From Haliscomenobacter sp033763495 (GTDB lineage Bacteria > Bacteroidota > Bacteroidia > Chitinophagales > Saprospiraceae), in the NCBI RefSeq assembly GCF_033763495.1, contig NZ_JANRKL010000019.1:1-64000 (forward strand): a stretch of DNA of 64,000 nucleotides, in the 5' to 3' direction. Position 1 is the stretch's first letter. The number at the start of each line of letters is the position of its first letter. Positions 24,341 through 33,612 of the stretch are shown in pieces. The notes under the pieces are model-generated. The model made no database searches. It worked only from the letters and a program-made list of their open reading frames with translations, and was not told where the DNA came from. The position numbers and the translations under genes are program-made.

Positions 24341-26509
24341 ATGCGCAGCTTCCTGTCTCTAATTGTTTTTTTCGCTAGCCTTTCCCTTTGGGCAGGTCCC
24401 GTCAAAACCACCGAATTCATCAAAGTGGACCAATTCGGCTACTTCTGCCAATCCAAAAAAATGGCCGTCATTGCAGATCCCCAGGCGGGTTTCAATGCCA
24501 GTGAAACGTTCTCCCCCGGCCTGGGCAACAACCAATACCAGGTGCGCCGCTGGGACAATGATCAGGCCGTATTCACTGGCACACTCCAGGTCTGGAATAA
24601 CGGCAATACCCACGGCCAATCCGGCGACCGGGGTTGGTGGTTTGACTTCAGCACCGTAAGTACTCCCGGCAGTTACTACATCTACGATTTGGCCAATCAG
24701 GTCGGTTCCTTTCGTTTTGAAATCGGGGACCAGGTGTATGATGAAGTGCTGCGCCAGGCGGTGCGGATGTTTTTTTACCAAAGAATCAACTTCGCCAAAA
24801 ACACACCCTATGTGGATGCCAAATGGGTGGACGGCGCCTGTTACGGCGGCCCCAATCAAGACAAAGCCGCCCGCAGCCGCTACGACAAAAGCAACCCCGC
24901 CACTGCCCGCGATGTGAGTGGCGGCTGGTTTGATGCAGGGGACCCCAACAAGTACACGACTTTTACTTTTGATCCTCTGCTCAACATGTTGGAAGCCTAT
25001 CGGCTCAATCCGACTGTATTTAAAGACAATTACAACATTCCCGAGTCGGGCAATGGCATCCCCGATCTGCTCGATGAAATCAAGTGGGAACTGGATTGGC
25101 TCAAACGCATGCAAGACGCCACGGGTACCAATGGTTTGATGATCAAGGTGGGCGTCGACAATTTTAATGAAGTGCCCGCACTGCCCAGTTTGGATACCCG
25201 CCCACGCTATTGGGTGGGGGAATGTACCTCGGCCACAATTACCGGAGCGGCCATCTTTGCCTGCGCCGGACAGGTGTACAAGTCCTTATCCGATCCCGCC
25301 CTGCAAGCTTATGGCCAGGACCTGATCGACCGCGCCGTCAAAGCCTGGGCCAGAGCCCTGGCCACCACTCAAAACCTGAGTACTTTTGAAACCGCTTGCG
25401 ACGACCAAAACATCACCTCCGGCGATGCCGACCGGGATGCGGGCAGCCAATTGGGCAACGCGGTAGCTGCCGCCATTTACCTCTTTGAAGCAACGGGTAA
25501 CGCGGCTTATAAAACCCAGATCGATGCCCATTATGACAAAATTCGCCCCGTCAACGAAAATTACTGGCACCCTTACAACATGGGTGTTTGTTTTGCCTTG
25601 CTCAAATACGCCGGAATGCCCAATGCCAGTTTGGCCGCCGTTAGCAAAATTCGCAGCCAGAAGGCCGGCATGAATTACGCCTTTTCCATCAACAACTACC
25701 AAAACAAAACTGATCTCTACCGGGCCTACATGGAGGATTGGGCGCACCATTGGGGTAGCAACAACATCCGCTCCAATTCCGGGCTGCTCAACCTGGATTT
25801 TATCCATTTTGGCATCAATACCCCCCAACATGCTCTTTATTTGGAAGTAGCCGAGCAGTACCTACATTGGCTGCACGGGGTAAACCCACTAACGATGGTC
25901 ATGCTCAGCAACATGTATGGGTATGGGGGCGAAAAATGTGTGAATGAATTGTATCATCATTGGTACAAGGACAAATCGGATTGGGACAATGCCCTGACCT
26001 CGCCCAAAGGCCCGCCACCGGGTTATGTGACGGGAGGGCCAAACAAGGATTTTTCAGTGAAAACCATCTCACCGCCCGCATCCCAGCCAGCCCAAAAGAG
26101 TTACAAAGACTGGAACTTCAGTTGGCCTGAAAACTCCTGGGAAATCAGTGAACCCGCCATTTATTATCAGGGGGCTTATATCGCGCTGCTGAGTCGGATC
26201 ATTGGGGCTGGATCGGGCTGTAGTCCATCTACAGGGCTGAATGATGCGCCAAGATTAGAAGCGCGGATGCAGATTGTGCCGCAGCCCAATCAGGGCGTAT
26301 TTACCTTGGTGTATGAGGCTGAAGAGGCAGGAGCTAGTTCCCTTCGCCTTCGCGATGTACAAGGACGTTTGTTGTGGGAAAAAAAGGTGGATGTCTTGTC
26401 TGGAGAGAACAGGATTGAAGTGGCGGTAAATAAGGTTCTTGCGGGAATATACCTATTTGAACTGCGTACGGAAAGTGGGGTAGGGGTGAAGAAGGTGTTG
26501 GTGGAATAA
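24341..26509 (+). CDS. Secreted glycoside hydrolase family 9 with type IX secretion tail
   Basis: 722 residues. Signal peptide, an N-terminal immunoglobulin-like CelD_N domain (about 22-128) and the GH9 (alpha/alpha)6 barrel (about 130-615). The catalytic aspartates are in GGWFDAGD (D198, D201), and the proton-donor glutamate is in WEISEPAIYYQGAYI; ...HWLHGVNPLTMVM and MYGYGG are also typical. The enzyme cleaves beta-1,4-glucans such as cellulose or mixed-linkage glucan. The last 80 residues (from about 641, MQIVPQPNQGVF to AGIYLFELR...KKVLVE) are a Por secretion (type IX) sorting domain. There are no other carbohydrate genes in the near neighbourhood. Confidence 0.93.
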   Translation: MRSFLSLIVFFASLSLWAGPVKTTEFIKVDQFGYFCQSKKMAVIADPQAGFNASETFSPGLGNNQYQVRRWDNDQAVFTGTLQVWNNGNTHGQSGDRGWWFDFSTVSTPGSYYIYDLANQVGSFRFEIGDQVYDEVLRQAVRMFFYQRINFAKNTPYVDAKWVDGACYGGPNQDKAARSRYDKSNPATARDVSGGWFDAGDPNKYTTFTFDPLLNMLEAYRLNPTVFKDNYNIPESGNGIPDLLDEIKWELDWLKRMQDATGTNGLMIKVGVDNFNEVPALPSLDTRPRYWVGECTSATITGAAIFACAGQVYKSLSDPALQAYGQDLIDRAVKAWARALATTQNLSTFETACDDQNITSGDADRDAGSQLGNAVAAAIYLFEATGNAAYKTQIDAHYDKIRPVNENYWHPYNMGVCFALLKYAGMPNASLAAVSKIRSQKAGMNYAFSINNYQNKTDLYRAYMEDWAHHWGSNNIRSNSGLLNLDFIHFGINTPQHALYLEVAEQYLHWLHGVNPLTMVMLSNMYGYGGEKCVNELYHHWYKDKSDWDNALTSPKGPPPGYVTGGPNKDFSVKTISPPASQPAQKSYKDWNFSWPENSWEISEPAIYYQGAYIALLSRIIGAGSGCSPSTGLNDAPRLEARMQIVPQPNQGVFTLVYEAEEAGASSLRLRDVQGRLLWEKKVDVLSGENRIEVAVNKVLAGIYLFELRTESGVGVKKVLVE

Positions 26510-26539
26510 ATAAAGGATCATCAGCCCGAGTTTTGGCTC

Positions 26540-26647
26540 CTGAGGTGATTCCTTGAGTGCCTCAAGTTTCTTAGGTGGTGAAAGAATACCCTGCGTAGCA
26601 GTTTTTTTACCACCTAAGAAACCATAGAAACCTTAGATTCACCTCAG
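26540..26647. repeat. Nested inverted repeat between convergent genes (family 2)
   Basis: CTGAGGTGA (26540-26548) pairs with TCACCTCAG (26639-26647), and GTTTCTTAGGTGGT (26566-26579) with ACCACCTAAGAAAC (26609-26622). Its words match those of the element at 10503-10605. It lies between the convergent GH9 and SDR genes and probably terminates both. Confidence 0.8.
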
Positions 26648-26654
26648 CTAGACC

Positions 26655-27410
26655 TTACGGCTGCACACTCACCGCTGTCCAACCCCCATCCACTACCAAG
26701 GTTTGCCCGGTAATGTGCCGAGCCTGGGGCGAGACCAAAAACAGCGCCGCTTCCGCAATATCCAAGGGGCTGGCCGGCCTGCCCATGGGGGTGATATTGG
26801 ACCAAACCTGATCGTATTCAGGATCGTTTAAGGTGCGTTCGGTAGCGGTTGCCCCGGGCGCTACGGCATTGCAGGTGATGCCATAAGGGGAGAGTTCCAC
26901 CACCAGGTTTTTGGCCAAAATCTGGATTCCTCCCTTGGTCATGGCATAGGCGCCCAGGTTTTTGTGTGCCTGAACTCCGACAACAGAAGACATCAGCAAC
27001 AAACTTCCCCCTTCGCCTTGGGTACGCATTTGTTTGGCGGCAACTTGGGCCAGAAAGAAAGTCCCCCGCATATTGAGGTTCATCACTTCTTCAAATTGGG
27101 AAGGTTGGAAAGTCCAAAAATCGCCGAAATGGGTAATGCCCGCATTGGCAACGGCGATGTCCAGACGGCCAAATTCTTTGACGCAGGTTTGCACCATGCT
27201 TTCAATAAAGGGTATCTGGCTCGCATCCCCGGCACAAGCCAAACAATTGCCTCCTTCCCAACGGATTTCTTCAGCGGCGCATTCGGCCAGTTCCGGGTCC
27301 TGGTCATTGAGCAAAACGGCAGCTCCCCGCAGCGCCAACTGTCGGCAGATTTCGTAGCCGATGCCTTGCCCGGCACCAGTAACCAAAGCAACTTTTCCTG
27401 TGAATGGCAT
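26655..27410 (-). CDS. Short-chain dehydrogenase/reductase
   Basis: 251 residues, classical SDR. Nucleotide motif TGAGQGIG at 11-18, NAG motif (VANAGITHF), catalytic Ser in LLLMSSVVGV and YAMTK (Y-x-x-x-K), and the end HITGQTLVVDGGW. Such enzymes oxidise secondary alcohols of sugars, polyols or acyl carriers. It lies 310 bases downstream of an IlvD/Edd sugar-acid dehydratase on the same strand. A joint role in oxidative pentose or deoxysugar breakdown is plausible but unproven, since a large repeat lies between them. Confidence 0.92.
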   Translation of the reverse strand: MPFTGKVALVTGAGQGIGYEICRQLALRGAAVLLNDQDPELAECAAEEIRWEGGNCLACAGDASQIPFIESMVQTCVKEFGRLDIAVANAGITHFGDFWTFQPSQFEEVMNLNMRGTFFLAQVAAKQMRTQGEGGSLLLMSSVVGVQAHKNLGAYAMTKGGIQILAKNLVVELSPYGITCNAVAPGATATERTLNDPEYDQVWSNITPMGRPASPLDIAEAALFLVSPQARHITGQTLVVDGGWTAVSVQP

Positions 27411-27501
27411 GGGTAGGGTTTCAGGAGATAATTGGTTTTTTTTAATGGCTTAGCCGCAGATTGATGGTCAAGGAGTTGAAGAGATTAAGACTTGGTTTTA
27501 A

Positions 27502-27659
27502 TTGAGTGAAGAGTTAAGAATACATGATTTTTGAGTTTAGAAATGAGCTACCGCAGCGACTTAGACCAAGGTTGTACCCGAGTCGCTGCGGTAGCCCACT
27601 TTTAAACTCCACCTTCACTTCTAAATTCTAAAGTCATGTATTCTTAACTCTTCACTCAA
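27502..27659. repeat. Nested inverted repeat filling a 310-base gap (family 1)
   Basis: A 26-base perfect outer arm (27502-27527 with 27634-27659, containing GAAGAGTTAAGAATACATG) encloses GCTACCGCAGCGACT (27547-27561) paired with AGTCGCTGCGGTAGC (27581-27595). The inner core matches the element at 8201-8300 while the outer arms do not. It separates two genes on the same strand. No gene is seen in the gap. Confidence 0.85.
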
Positions 27660-27720
27660 AAAAACTTATGCCCAAATTATTGGATATTCTCAATTCCCTG
27701 ATAATCAAACACCCTCAAGT

Positions 27721-29451
27721 TTAATGCGAGTCTCTCGTCACAGAATCGCCTGATCCACCTTTGAGGAAATCCAGATCTGCTCCCAGGTGAGATTGAGTGA
27801 CGTGTTGCTGGTACAAATACACGTAACCACGGGCAGCAAAATCCGGTGATTTCCAGGCTGCTCGGCGTTTGGCCAGTTCTTCATCACTCACTTCCAGGTG
27901 CAGGCGGCGAGCCTCAACATCCAATTCAATGAAGTCGCCATTTTGTACCAGTGCCAGATTTCCTCCGGCGGCCGATTCAGGCGAAACGTGTAGGACTACT
28001 GTGCCAAAACCAGTTCCACTCATCCGGCCATCGGAGATGCGCACCATGTCTTTTACCCCTTTTTCCAATAATTTGACCGGTAAAGCCATGTTGCCTACCT
28101 CCGGCATCCCAGGATATCCTTTGGGGCCAACGGATTTGAGCACCATGACGCAGCTTTCATCAATGTCCAGCGCTGGATCATCGATGCGGGCGTGGTAGTC
28201 TTCGATGTTTTCAAAAACCACTGCCCGGCCCCGGTGCTTGAGCAATTCGGGCGTAGCAGCCGAGGTTTTGATGACGGCGCCATTTTCGGCCAAATTCCCT
28301 TTGACGACCACTATCCCCGAAAGAGGGTTGATGGGTTCCTCCAGATCTCCAATTATAGCCTTGTTGTAGTTGTCAAATTCCCGGGCGTTATCAGTGATGG
28401 CGCGACCATTTACGGTAATGGCCGGATGCAATAGGTCTCCCATTTCCCGCATTAGGGCAGGCAAGCCACCAGCGTAATAGAAATCTTCCATGAAGTATTG
28501 GCCAGAAGGTTGCAGGTTGGCCAAAAGTGGAACTCCACGAGAATGGACGTCAAAATCATCCAGGGTAAGGTCAACCCCAATCCGCCCGGCCATGGCCAGC
28601 AAGTGGATCACAGCGTTGGTAGAACCCCCAATAGCGGCATTCACCTTGATGGCATTTTCAAATGCTTCGCGGGTGAGGATATCGGAAAGGCGCAGGTTTT
28701 CCTTCACCATTTCCACAATGCGCATACCGGAGTAGTGGGCCAATACTTTACGGCGGGAATCTGAAGCGGGAATAGCGGCGTTGCCGGGTAAGGACAATCC
28801 AAGGGCTTCCACCATACAGGCCATGGTAGAAGCAGTGCCCATAACGGCACAGTGTCCACGGCTACGCCCCATGCAGGCTTCGGCTTCGCGGAATTCCTCC
28901 GCACTCATTTGCCCCGTTTTGTAGGCTTCGTTGAAGCGCCAAACATCCGAGGTGCCAATGTCGCCGCCCTTGTATTTTCCGGTAAGCATAGGGCCACCAG
29001 ATACCACCAAGGTTGGAATGTTGACGCTACAGGCTCCCATCACTAGCGAAGGTGTGGTTTTATCGCAACCACACAGCAGCACTACGGCATCCATCGGATT
29101 GGCCCGAATCGATTCCTCTACGTCCATACTGGCCAGGTTGCGATACAACATGGCGGTGGGTTTGATGAGGGTTTCACCGAGGGACATTACGGGGAATTCC
29201 ACAGGAAAACCACCCGCCTCATAAATGCCATGTTTAACCGACTCGGCCAATTCGCGGAAATGCGCATTACAAGGAGTGAATTCCGACCAGGTATTACAAA
29301 TGCCAATGACGGGTTTACCTTTAAATTCATGATCGGGAATGCCCTGGTTTTTCATCCAGGCGCGGTAGATGAATCCATCTTTTCCTTTTTTCCCAAACCA
29401 GCCCTGGCTGCGCAGAGCGGATTGATGTTCTTCTGTGTTTTGTTTGTTCAT
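27721..29451 (-). CDS. IlvD/Edd-family sugar-acid dehydratase
   Basis: 576 residues. Iron-sulfur dehydratase with the family's cysteines in CNTWSEFTPCN, LLCGCDKTTP and MGRSRGHCAVMGTASTMACM, and the typical motifs IGGSTNAVIHL and KGYPGMPEVGNM...ISDGRMSGTGFG. The N-terminus (RSQGWFGKKGKDGFIYRAWM) and the C-terminal SGDSVTRDSH resemble arabinonate/xylonate-type dehydratases more than true dihydroxy-acid dehydratase, so the likely reaction is aldonate to 2-keto-3-deoxy-aldonate. The SDR downstream could supply another step. No branched-chain amino-acid genes are nearby, which supports the sugar-acid role. Confidence 0.88.
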   Translation of the reverse strand: MNKQNTEEHQSALRSQGWFGKKGKDGFIYRAWMKNQGIPDHEFKGKPVIGICNTWSEFTPCNAHFRELAESVKHGIYEAGGFPVEFPVMSLGETLIKPTAMLYRNLASMDVEESIRANPMDAVVLLCGCDKTTPSLVMGACSVNIPTLVVSGGPMLTGKYKGGDIGTSDVWRFNEAYKTGQMSAEEFREAEACMGRSRGHCAVMGTASTMACMVEALGLSLPGNAAIPASDSRRKVLAHYSGMRIVEMVKENLRLSDILTREAFENAIKVNAAIGGSTNAVIHLLAMAGRIGVDLTLDDFDVHSRGVPLLANLQPSGQYFMEDFYYAGGLPALMREMGDLLHPAITVNGRAITDNAREFDNYNKAIIGDLEEPINPLSGIVVVKGNLAENGAVIKTSAATPELLKHRGRAVVFENIEDYHARIDDPALDIDESCVMVLKSVGPKGYPGMPEVGNMALPVKLLEKGVKDMVRISDGRMSGTGFGTVVLHVSPESAAGGNLALVQNGDFIELDVEARRLHLEVSDEELAKRRAAWKSPDFAARGYVYLYQQHVTQSHLGADLDFLKGGSGDSVTRDSH

Positions 29452-29672
29452 GCTTTTCTTGCGCTAATGTTTGGCAATAAAGATAGCGGGCAAAGATGAT
29501 CGGACGAAAAAATAGCCAAGAAAATTAGGAAAAACTTGAATCCCATCGATAATAATTGACTATCAGTGTCACAATCGGCATATTTGTAGACGAGTGTTTG
29601 AGTAAAAAACCTAAACCATGTTAATCCCACATTTTTTTCATAAATTCATGCCAACAAAAAACCTGAAGCAAT

Positions 29673-30650
29673 ATGGGTATCCTTTTTTATGCCTTAATCC
29701 TTTTCGCTTTGTTCCTGTTTTTCTCCGGTATTTTTACCGTAAAACAGCAAACGGCTTACATGATCGAACGTTTTGGCAAGTTTCACAGCGTTCGGACTGC
29801 GGGCCTGCAGTTCAAAGTTCCCTTCCTCGACAAAACCGCGGGCCGCATCAATTTGAAAATCCAGCAACTGGACGTTGTTGTGGAGACCAAGACCAAAGAC
29901 AACGTTTTCGTCCGCTTGAAGGTTTCGGTACAATTCAAAGTGCTGGAAGACAGTATCTACGATGCTTTCTACAAACTTCAGAACCCTACCGAACAAATCA
30001 CTGCCTATGTTTTTGATACCGTTCGGGCGGAAGTACCCAAAATGCGTCTGGACGATGTGTTTGAACGTAAAGACGATGTAGCTCTCGCCATTCGCCGCGA
30101 ATTGGAAGAAGCCATGAATGATTACGGATATGGCATCGTGAAGGCTCTGGTAACGGATATTGATCCTGACCAAGCTGTCAAAAACGCCATGAACCACATC
30201 AACGCTGCCGAACGCCAAAAGCTGGCGGCAGAATACGAAGCCGAATCTGAACGTATCCGCATTGTAGCGCGTGCCAAAGCAGAAGCTGAATCCAAACGTC
30301 TGCAAGGTCAAGGTATCGCCGATCAGCGCCGGGAGATTGCCCGGGGTTTGGAGGAATCAGTGGATTTGCTCAACAAGGTGGGCATCAATTCTCAAGAGGC
30401 TTCCGCCTTGATTCTGGTTACCCAGCATTACGATACCCTCCAGCAAATTGGTCAACACAGCAATAGCAACCTGATTTTGTTGCCCAATGCGCCCACCGCA
30501 GCTGCTGACATGTTGACCCAAATGATCACTTCCTTTGTGAGCACCCAGGAATTGGCGGAAAAGATGAAGATCAAAAATCCGCCGCAGCAAAAGGTCAAAA
30601 CATTGGATATACCTAAAGAAGAAATTTACCTGGAAAAAGAACAGGGATAA
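29673..30650 (+). CDS. SPFH/band-7 membrane protein
   Basis: 325 residues. One N-terminal membrane segment (ILFYALILFALFLFFSGIF), then the SPFH domain (VKQQTAYMIERFGKFHSVRTAG, TKDNVFVRLKVSVQFKV, AVKNAMNHINAAERQKLAAEYEAE) and a long coiled coil rich in Ala, Glu and Lys. Stomatin/QmcA-like proteins oligomerise in the inner membrane and organise membrane microdomains or regulate proteases. No NfeD partner is adjacent. It ends 77 bases before a convergent gene, with a strong terminator between. Confidence 0.93.
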   Translation: MGILFYALILFALFLFFSGIFTVKQQTAYMIERFGKFHSVRTAGLQFKVPFLDKTAGRINLKIQQLDVVVETKTKDNVFVRLKVSVQFKVLEDSIYDAFYKLQNPTEQITAYVFDTVRAEVPKMRLDDVFERKDDVALAIRRELEEAMNDYGYGIVKALVTDIDPDQAVKNAMNHINAAERQKLAAEYEAESERIRIVARAKAEAESKRLQGQGIADQRREIARGLEESVDLLNKVGINSQEASALILVTQHYDTLQQIGQHSNSNLILLPNAPTAAADMLTQMITSFVSTQELAEKMKIKNPPQQKVKTLDIPKEEIYLEKEQG

Positions 30651-30679
30651 AATTCAATTTTATTTTAACCCATTCCAAA

Positions 30680-30727
30680 ACAGAAGCCCCTGCTCAATAT
30701 TCTGAGCAGGGGCTTCTGTTTTTCTTT
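30680..30727. terminator. Strong rho-independent terminator
   Basis: A perfect 17-base stem (30680-30696 with 30703-30719, containing GAAGCCCCTGCTC) with a six-base loop, followed by TTTTTCTTTT on the + strand and preceded by A-rich sequence for the other direction. Ends both convergent genes. Confidence 0.9.
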
Positions 30728-33423
30728 TAATCCTTATTCTTATAAAACCGTTTCCGCTGATCATTTGGGTTATCCATTGGCGTTTTGATTTTTTCTGACC
30801 ATTGATAATTCTTTTCGTAAGCCTCCATCGCCTTTTTGGTGTCAAACACCCGCTGATCAGGCACTTCCAATTCATAAGGGGTGAAATCAGGCTCTGAAGT
30901 GAAAAAATCCTGCAGTAAGCTGGCGGTCACGTCGTACTGATTCACGTAAGGCACCTGCAAAATGTTGTAAATTGTTTTGAGGATAGAACCAAAGTTGGCA
31001 TGAGTATTTGAAAGGTAATTGCGCTTGACGTAAGGCCCTGCCATCATCAGAACAGATCGGTGGGCATCGAGGTGATCGACACCACCCTGTGGGTCATCCT
31101 CGGTAACGATGACCAACATGTTTTTCCAATACGGGGTTTTGGACAAAAACTGCAGGATTCGGCCCAGTGCCAAGTCGTTATCAGCCATATATGAATGGTC
31201 AAAAGGGAATCCAGCCTCAGGTCTTACTCCGGCACTGTGATCATTGGGGAGCTGTAGGGCAATCAACCCAGGCATGGTTTCTTTGCCTTGGAGCCAACGG
31301 TCGGTAAACTCCCGCTCGAATTGATCTACCCGCAACTGATCTGGAATGTCCATATCAAAGCCAGCGTAGAAGCGGGAAGTTTTGTCGTATACGGCCTTTT
31401 GAAGCGGGAAAATGATGGGTTGTTTTGCTCCAAAAGCAAGGTGGTCCCATTCTTCCCAAACGGCGGCGTACTCATTGCCTTCGCCGAAACTGAAAAAAGG
31501 CACCTTGTTGCGTTCGAGCGCTTCCCACAGCCCCCCAATTTCATTGTAATCTTCGGGGTCGATGGCACCAGTCGCCTTTGGAAAGCGGCGGCCTGGGGCG
31601 CTTGAAAAAATCTTTTGAGTACCTGCGGCACTAGAATTGGCCTCTACCCACTCGTTGGGAATTACCCCCATCATCCAGTGGTGGCCGTGGATGGAGGCGT
31701 CGGAGTCGCAGTAAAAATTGTCGGACATGGCCCACTGCCGGGCAATTTTATGGTGGTTCGGCATGATGTTGGCCCCATGAATGGTATCTTTTGGGGTTCG
31801 AACGCTAACATTTAGGCCATATTTAACCAAACTTGGGTCTCCCTTTGCACCAGGAAAGGCGCCAAATATTTCATCAAAAGTCCGGTTTTCTTTGGTGATG
31901 TACACAATGTGCTTGATCGGGCTTTGGCCAGCCTGAGGCGTGGCAGGAAGTGGACTGTTGTCAACTGGGATAGCAACTTTGGTGTACGTATTCGCCTGAA
32001 CCTGGGCAGTGTACTTTTTTAAGGTAGCGGGATCAGGAACGGCCACGTGCTGGAAAGTTGCTTGCTGGATATCACCGATGTAGGTACCCCGTGCAGGTTT
32101 GATGAAGTTTTTGCCCCCATTTTGGCCTGCTCCCAAGCCGCGAATCGAGGTGATGTACAAGTCTTTTTCATCAGGGGACAACAATACCCGCGACGGCCCC
32201 CAACCACTGGGAATCAAACCAATGGTCTTTTTGCTTTTGAGGTCAATGACTGCTATGGCGTTGAAACCCAATAAGGCCACATACAAGCGGGTTTCGGCCT
32301 GGTTTACGCACAAGCCAAAAGGCATTAGGCCGCGGTATTGATCCAGTTTTTTGTCCACTTTGATCGGGAACTCAGTCAGGACTTTTAAGGATTTTAAATC
32401 AATCACACTGATCAGATCATTGGTTGCATTGCTGACATAGGCAAAATTTTTACCCATGGCGACCGAGTTGGGGCTTGATCCACCCACCACTTCAGCATCT
32501 TCCAGAAAATGACCAATTTGACGCCCTGTCTTAAAAATGCTGGAGATGCGGTTGCTATTCAGATCAATGGCAAAAACACTCATCGCTTCAGGAGCGAGTG
32601 GGCTGCCCAATCCAGGAATGATACGGCCATCCTCAAGGGTGTCGCCCACTACCGAAGCAAGGGTGTAAGTACCATATGGTGGGAAATCCAGCATCATGGT
32701 ATCCCGGTTTTTGGGGGTGACTCCTGGAACAGCGGGATAAGCATAAAGCCCCACGTTGGCTACCAAGGCCATTTCTCCGTCCCGACTGAGCGCCAAACCA
32801 AAGGGTTGACGGCCCACCGGGATAGATGCCACAATCTTATTGGTGTTGAGGTCGATGCGCACCAGGCGGAAGTTCCCCCGATCCAAGACCAATAGTTCAG
32901 GTTTTTTGGGGTGAAGGGTTAGGTCAGAGGTGAAACTATCTTCGTATTGGACGCCATTGAAGCTGCCATTCAGGTCAATGCTACCTATTTTTTTCCGCTG
33001 AACCACATCAAAAATAACTACTCTGCCTTTGTCTCCTTCACTGAGGTAGGCCAGGTTTCCATCGTGTGAAAAAACTGCCCCAAGAAAAGAGCCCCCGTCC
33101 AGCGCTCCGGTTATGGTCCGATCATAGGATGGAATTCGCAGTGCATCATGGAGGTTTTGGGTGTTGATCAAAGTAATTACTCCACTGTGTAAAGTCAGTA
33201 CTTGTTTGCCATTTGGCGAAACCGCCATGCCAAAGGGATCGTGGGTAATGCGCAATACTTCTCCCACTGGCGTGACCCGGCGACCCGAAGGAAGTGTGGC
33301 CTGGGCCCGTAGGGTATCAATCTGGCAATATTCATTTTTGCCAGGAACCTGGAGGGTGAACGATTTTTGAGCAAAGGTGGAAAACACGTTGCCGAGTAGA
33401 ACGAGGAGGAGCAATTTGCGCAT
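30727..33423 (-). CDS. Exported YncE-type beta-propeller fused to phosphoesterase
   Basis: 898 residues. Signal peptide (LLLLVLLGNVFSTFA), then a seven-bladed YVTN/YncE-like propeller (about 50-480; blades with GMAVSPNGKQVL, LALSRDGEMALVANVG, GLCVNQAETRLYVALLG), then a phosphoesterase domain of the acid phosphatase/phospholipase C type (from about 505, HIVYITKENRTFDEIFGAF, DNFYCDSDASIHGHHW, IVTEDDPQGGVDHLDAHR). The metal-binding Asp, Asn and His of this superfamily are in place. Fusions of this order are common in Bacteroidota. It probably hydrolyses phosphate esters in the periplasm or outside the cell. Confidence 0.9.
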   Translation of the reverse strand: MRKLLLLVLLGNVFSTFAQKSFTLQVPGKNEYCQIDTLRAQATLPSGRRVTPVGEVLRITHDPFGMAVSPNGKQVLTLHSGVITLINTQNLHDALRIPSYDRTITGALDGGSFLGAVFSHDGNLAYLSEGDKGRVVIFDVVQRKKIGSIDLNGSFNGVQYEDSFTSDLTLHPKKPELLVLDRGNFRLVRIDLNTNKIVASIPVGRQPFGLALSRDGEMALVANVGLYAYPAVPGVTPKNRDTMMLDFPPYGTYTLASVVGDTLEDGRIIPGLGSPLAPEAMSVFAIDLNSNRISSIFKTGRQIGHFLEDAEVVGGSSPNSVAMGKNFAYVSNATNDLISVIDLKSLKVLTEFPIKVDKKLDQYRGLMPFGLCVNQAETRLYVALLGFNAIAVIDLKSKKTIGLIPSGWGPSRVLLSPDEKDLYITSIRGLGAGQNGGKNFIKPARGTYIGDIQQATFQHVAVPDPATLKKYTAQVQANTYTKVAIPVDNSPLPATPQAGQSPIKHIVYITKENRTFDEIFGAFPGAKGDPSLVKYGLNVSVRTPKDTIHGANIMPNHHKIARQWAMSDNFYCDSDASIHGHHWMMGVIPNEWVEANSSAAGTQKIFSSAPGRRFPKATGAIDPEDYNEIGGLWEALERNKVPFFSFGEGNEYAAVWEEWDHLAFGAKQPIIFPLQKAVYDKTSRFYAGFDMDIPDQLRVDQFEREFTDRWLQGKETMPGLIALQLPNDHSAGVRPEAGFPFDHSYMADNDLALGRILQFLSKTPYWKNMLVIVTEDDPQGGVDHLDAHRSVLMMAGPYVKRNYLSNTHANFGSILKTIYNILQVPYVNQYDVTASLLQDFFTSEPDFTPYELEVPDQRVFDTKKAMEAYEKNYQWSEKIKTPMDNPNDQRKRFYKNKD

Positions 33424-33612
33424 ACATTTTATTTTGGTGCAAATTTCTTGAAAATCAGGTAAACGGAGGTTTAAGTTTCAGTGAACTAATTGAATCAAAA
33501 TAAAAATCTCGTATTGGTGAAGTTTAATTATTTTCATCTTTTATACGGCTTCATGCGGGTTTTGAAACGATAAAAAACCCATTCAGCGTTCAACTCAAAA
33601 GGAATCATACAC

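Noticed and set aside
27721..29451. True dihydroxy-acid dehydratase (ilvD) of branched-chain amino-acid synthesis
   Set aside because: Its N- and C-terminal sequence is of the aldonate type and no ilv/leu genes are near.
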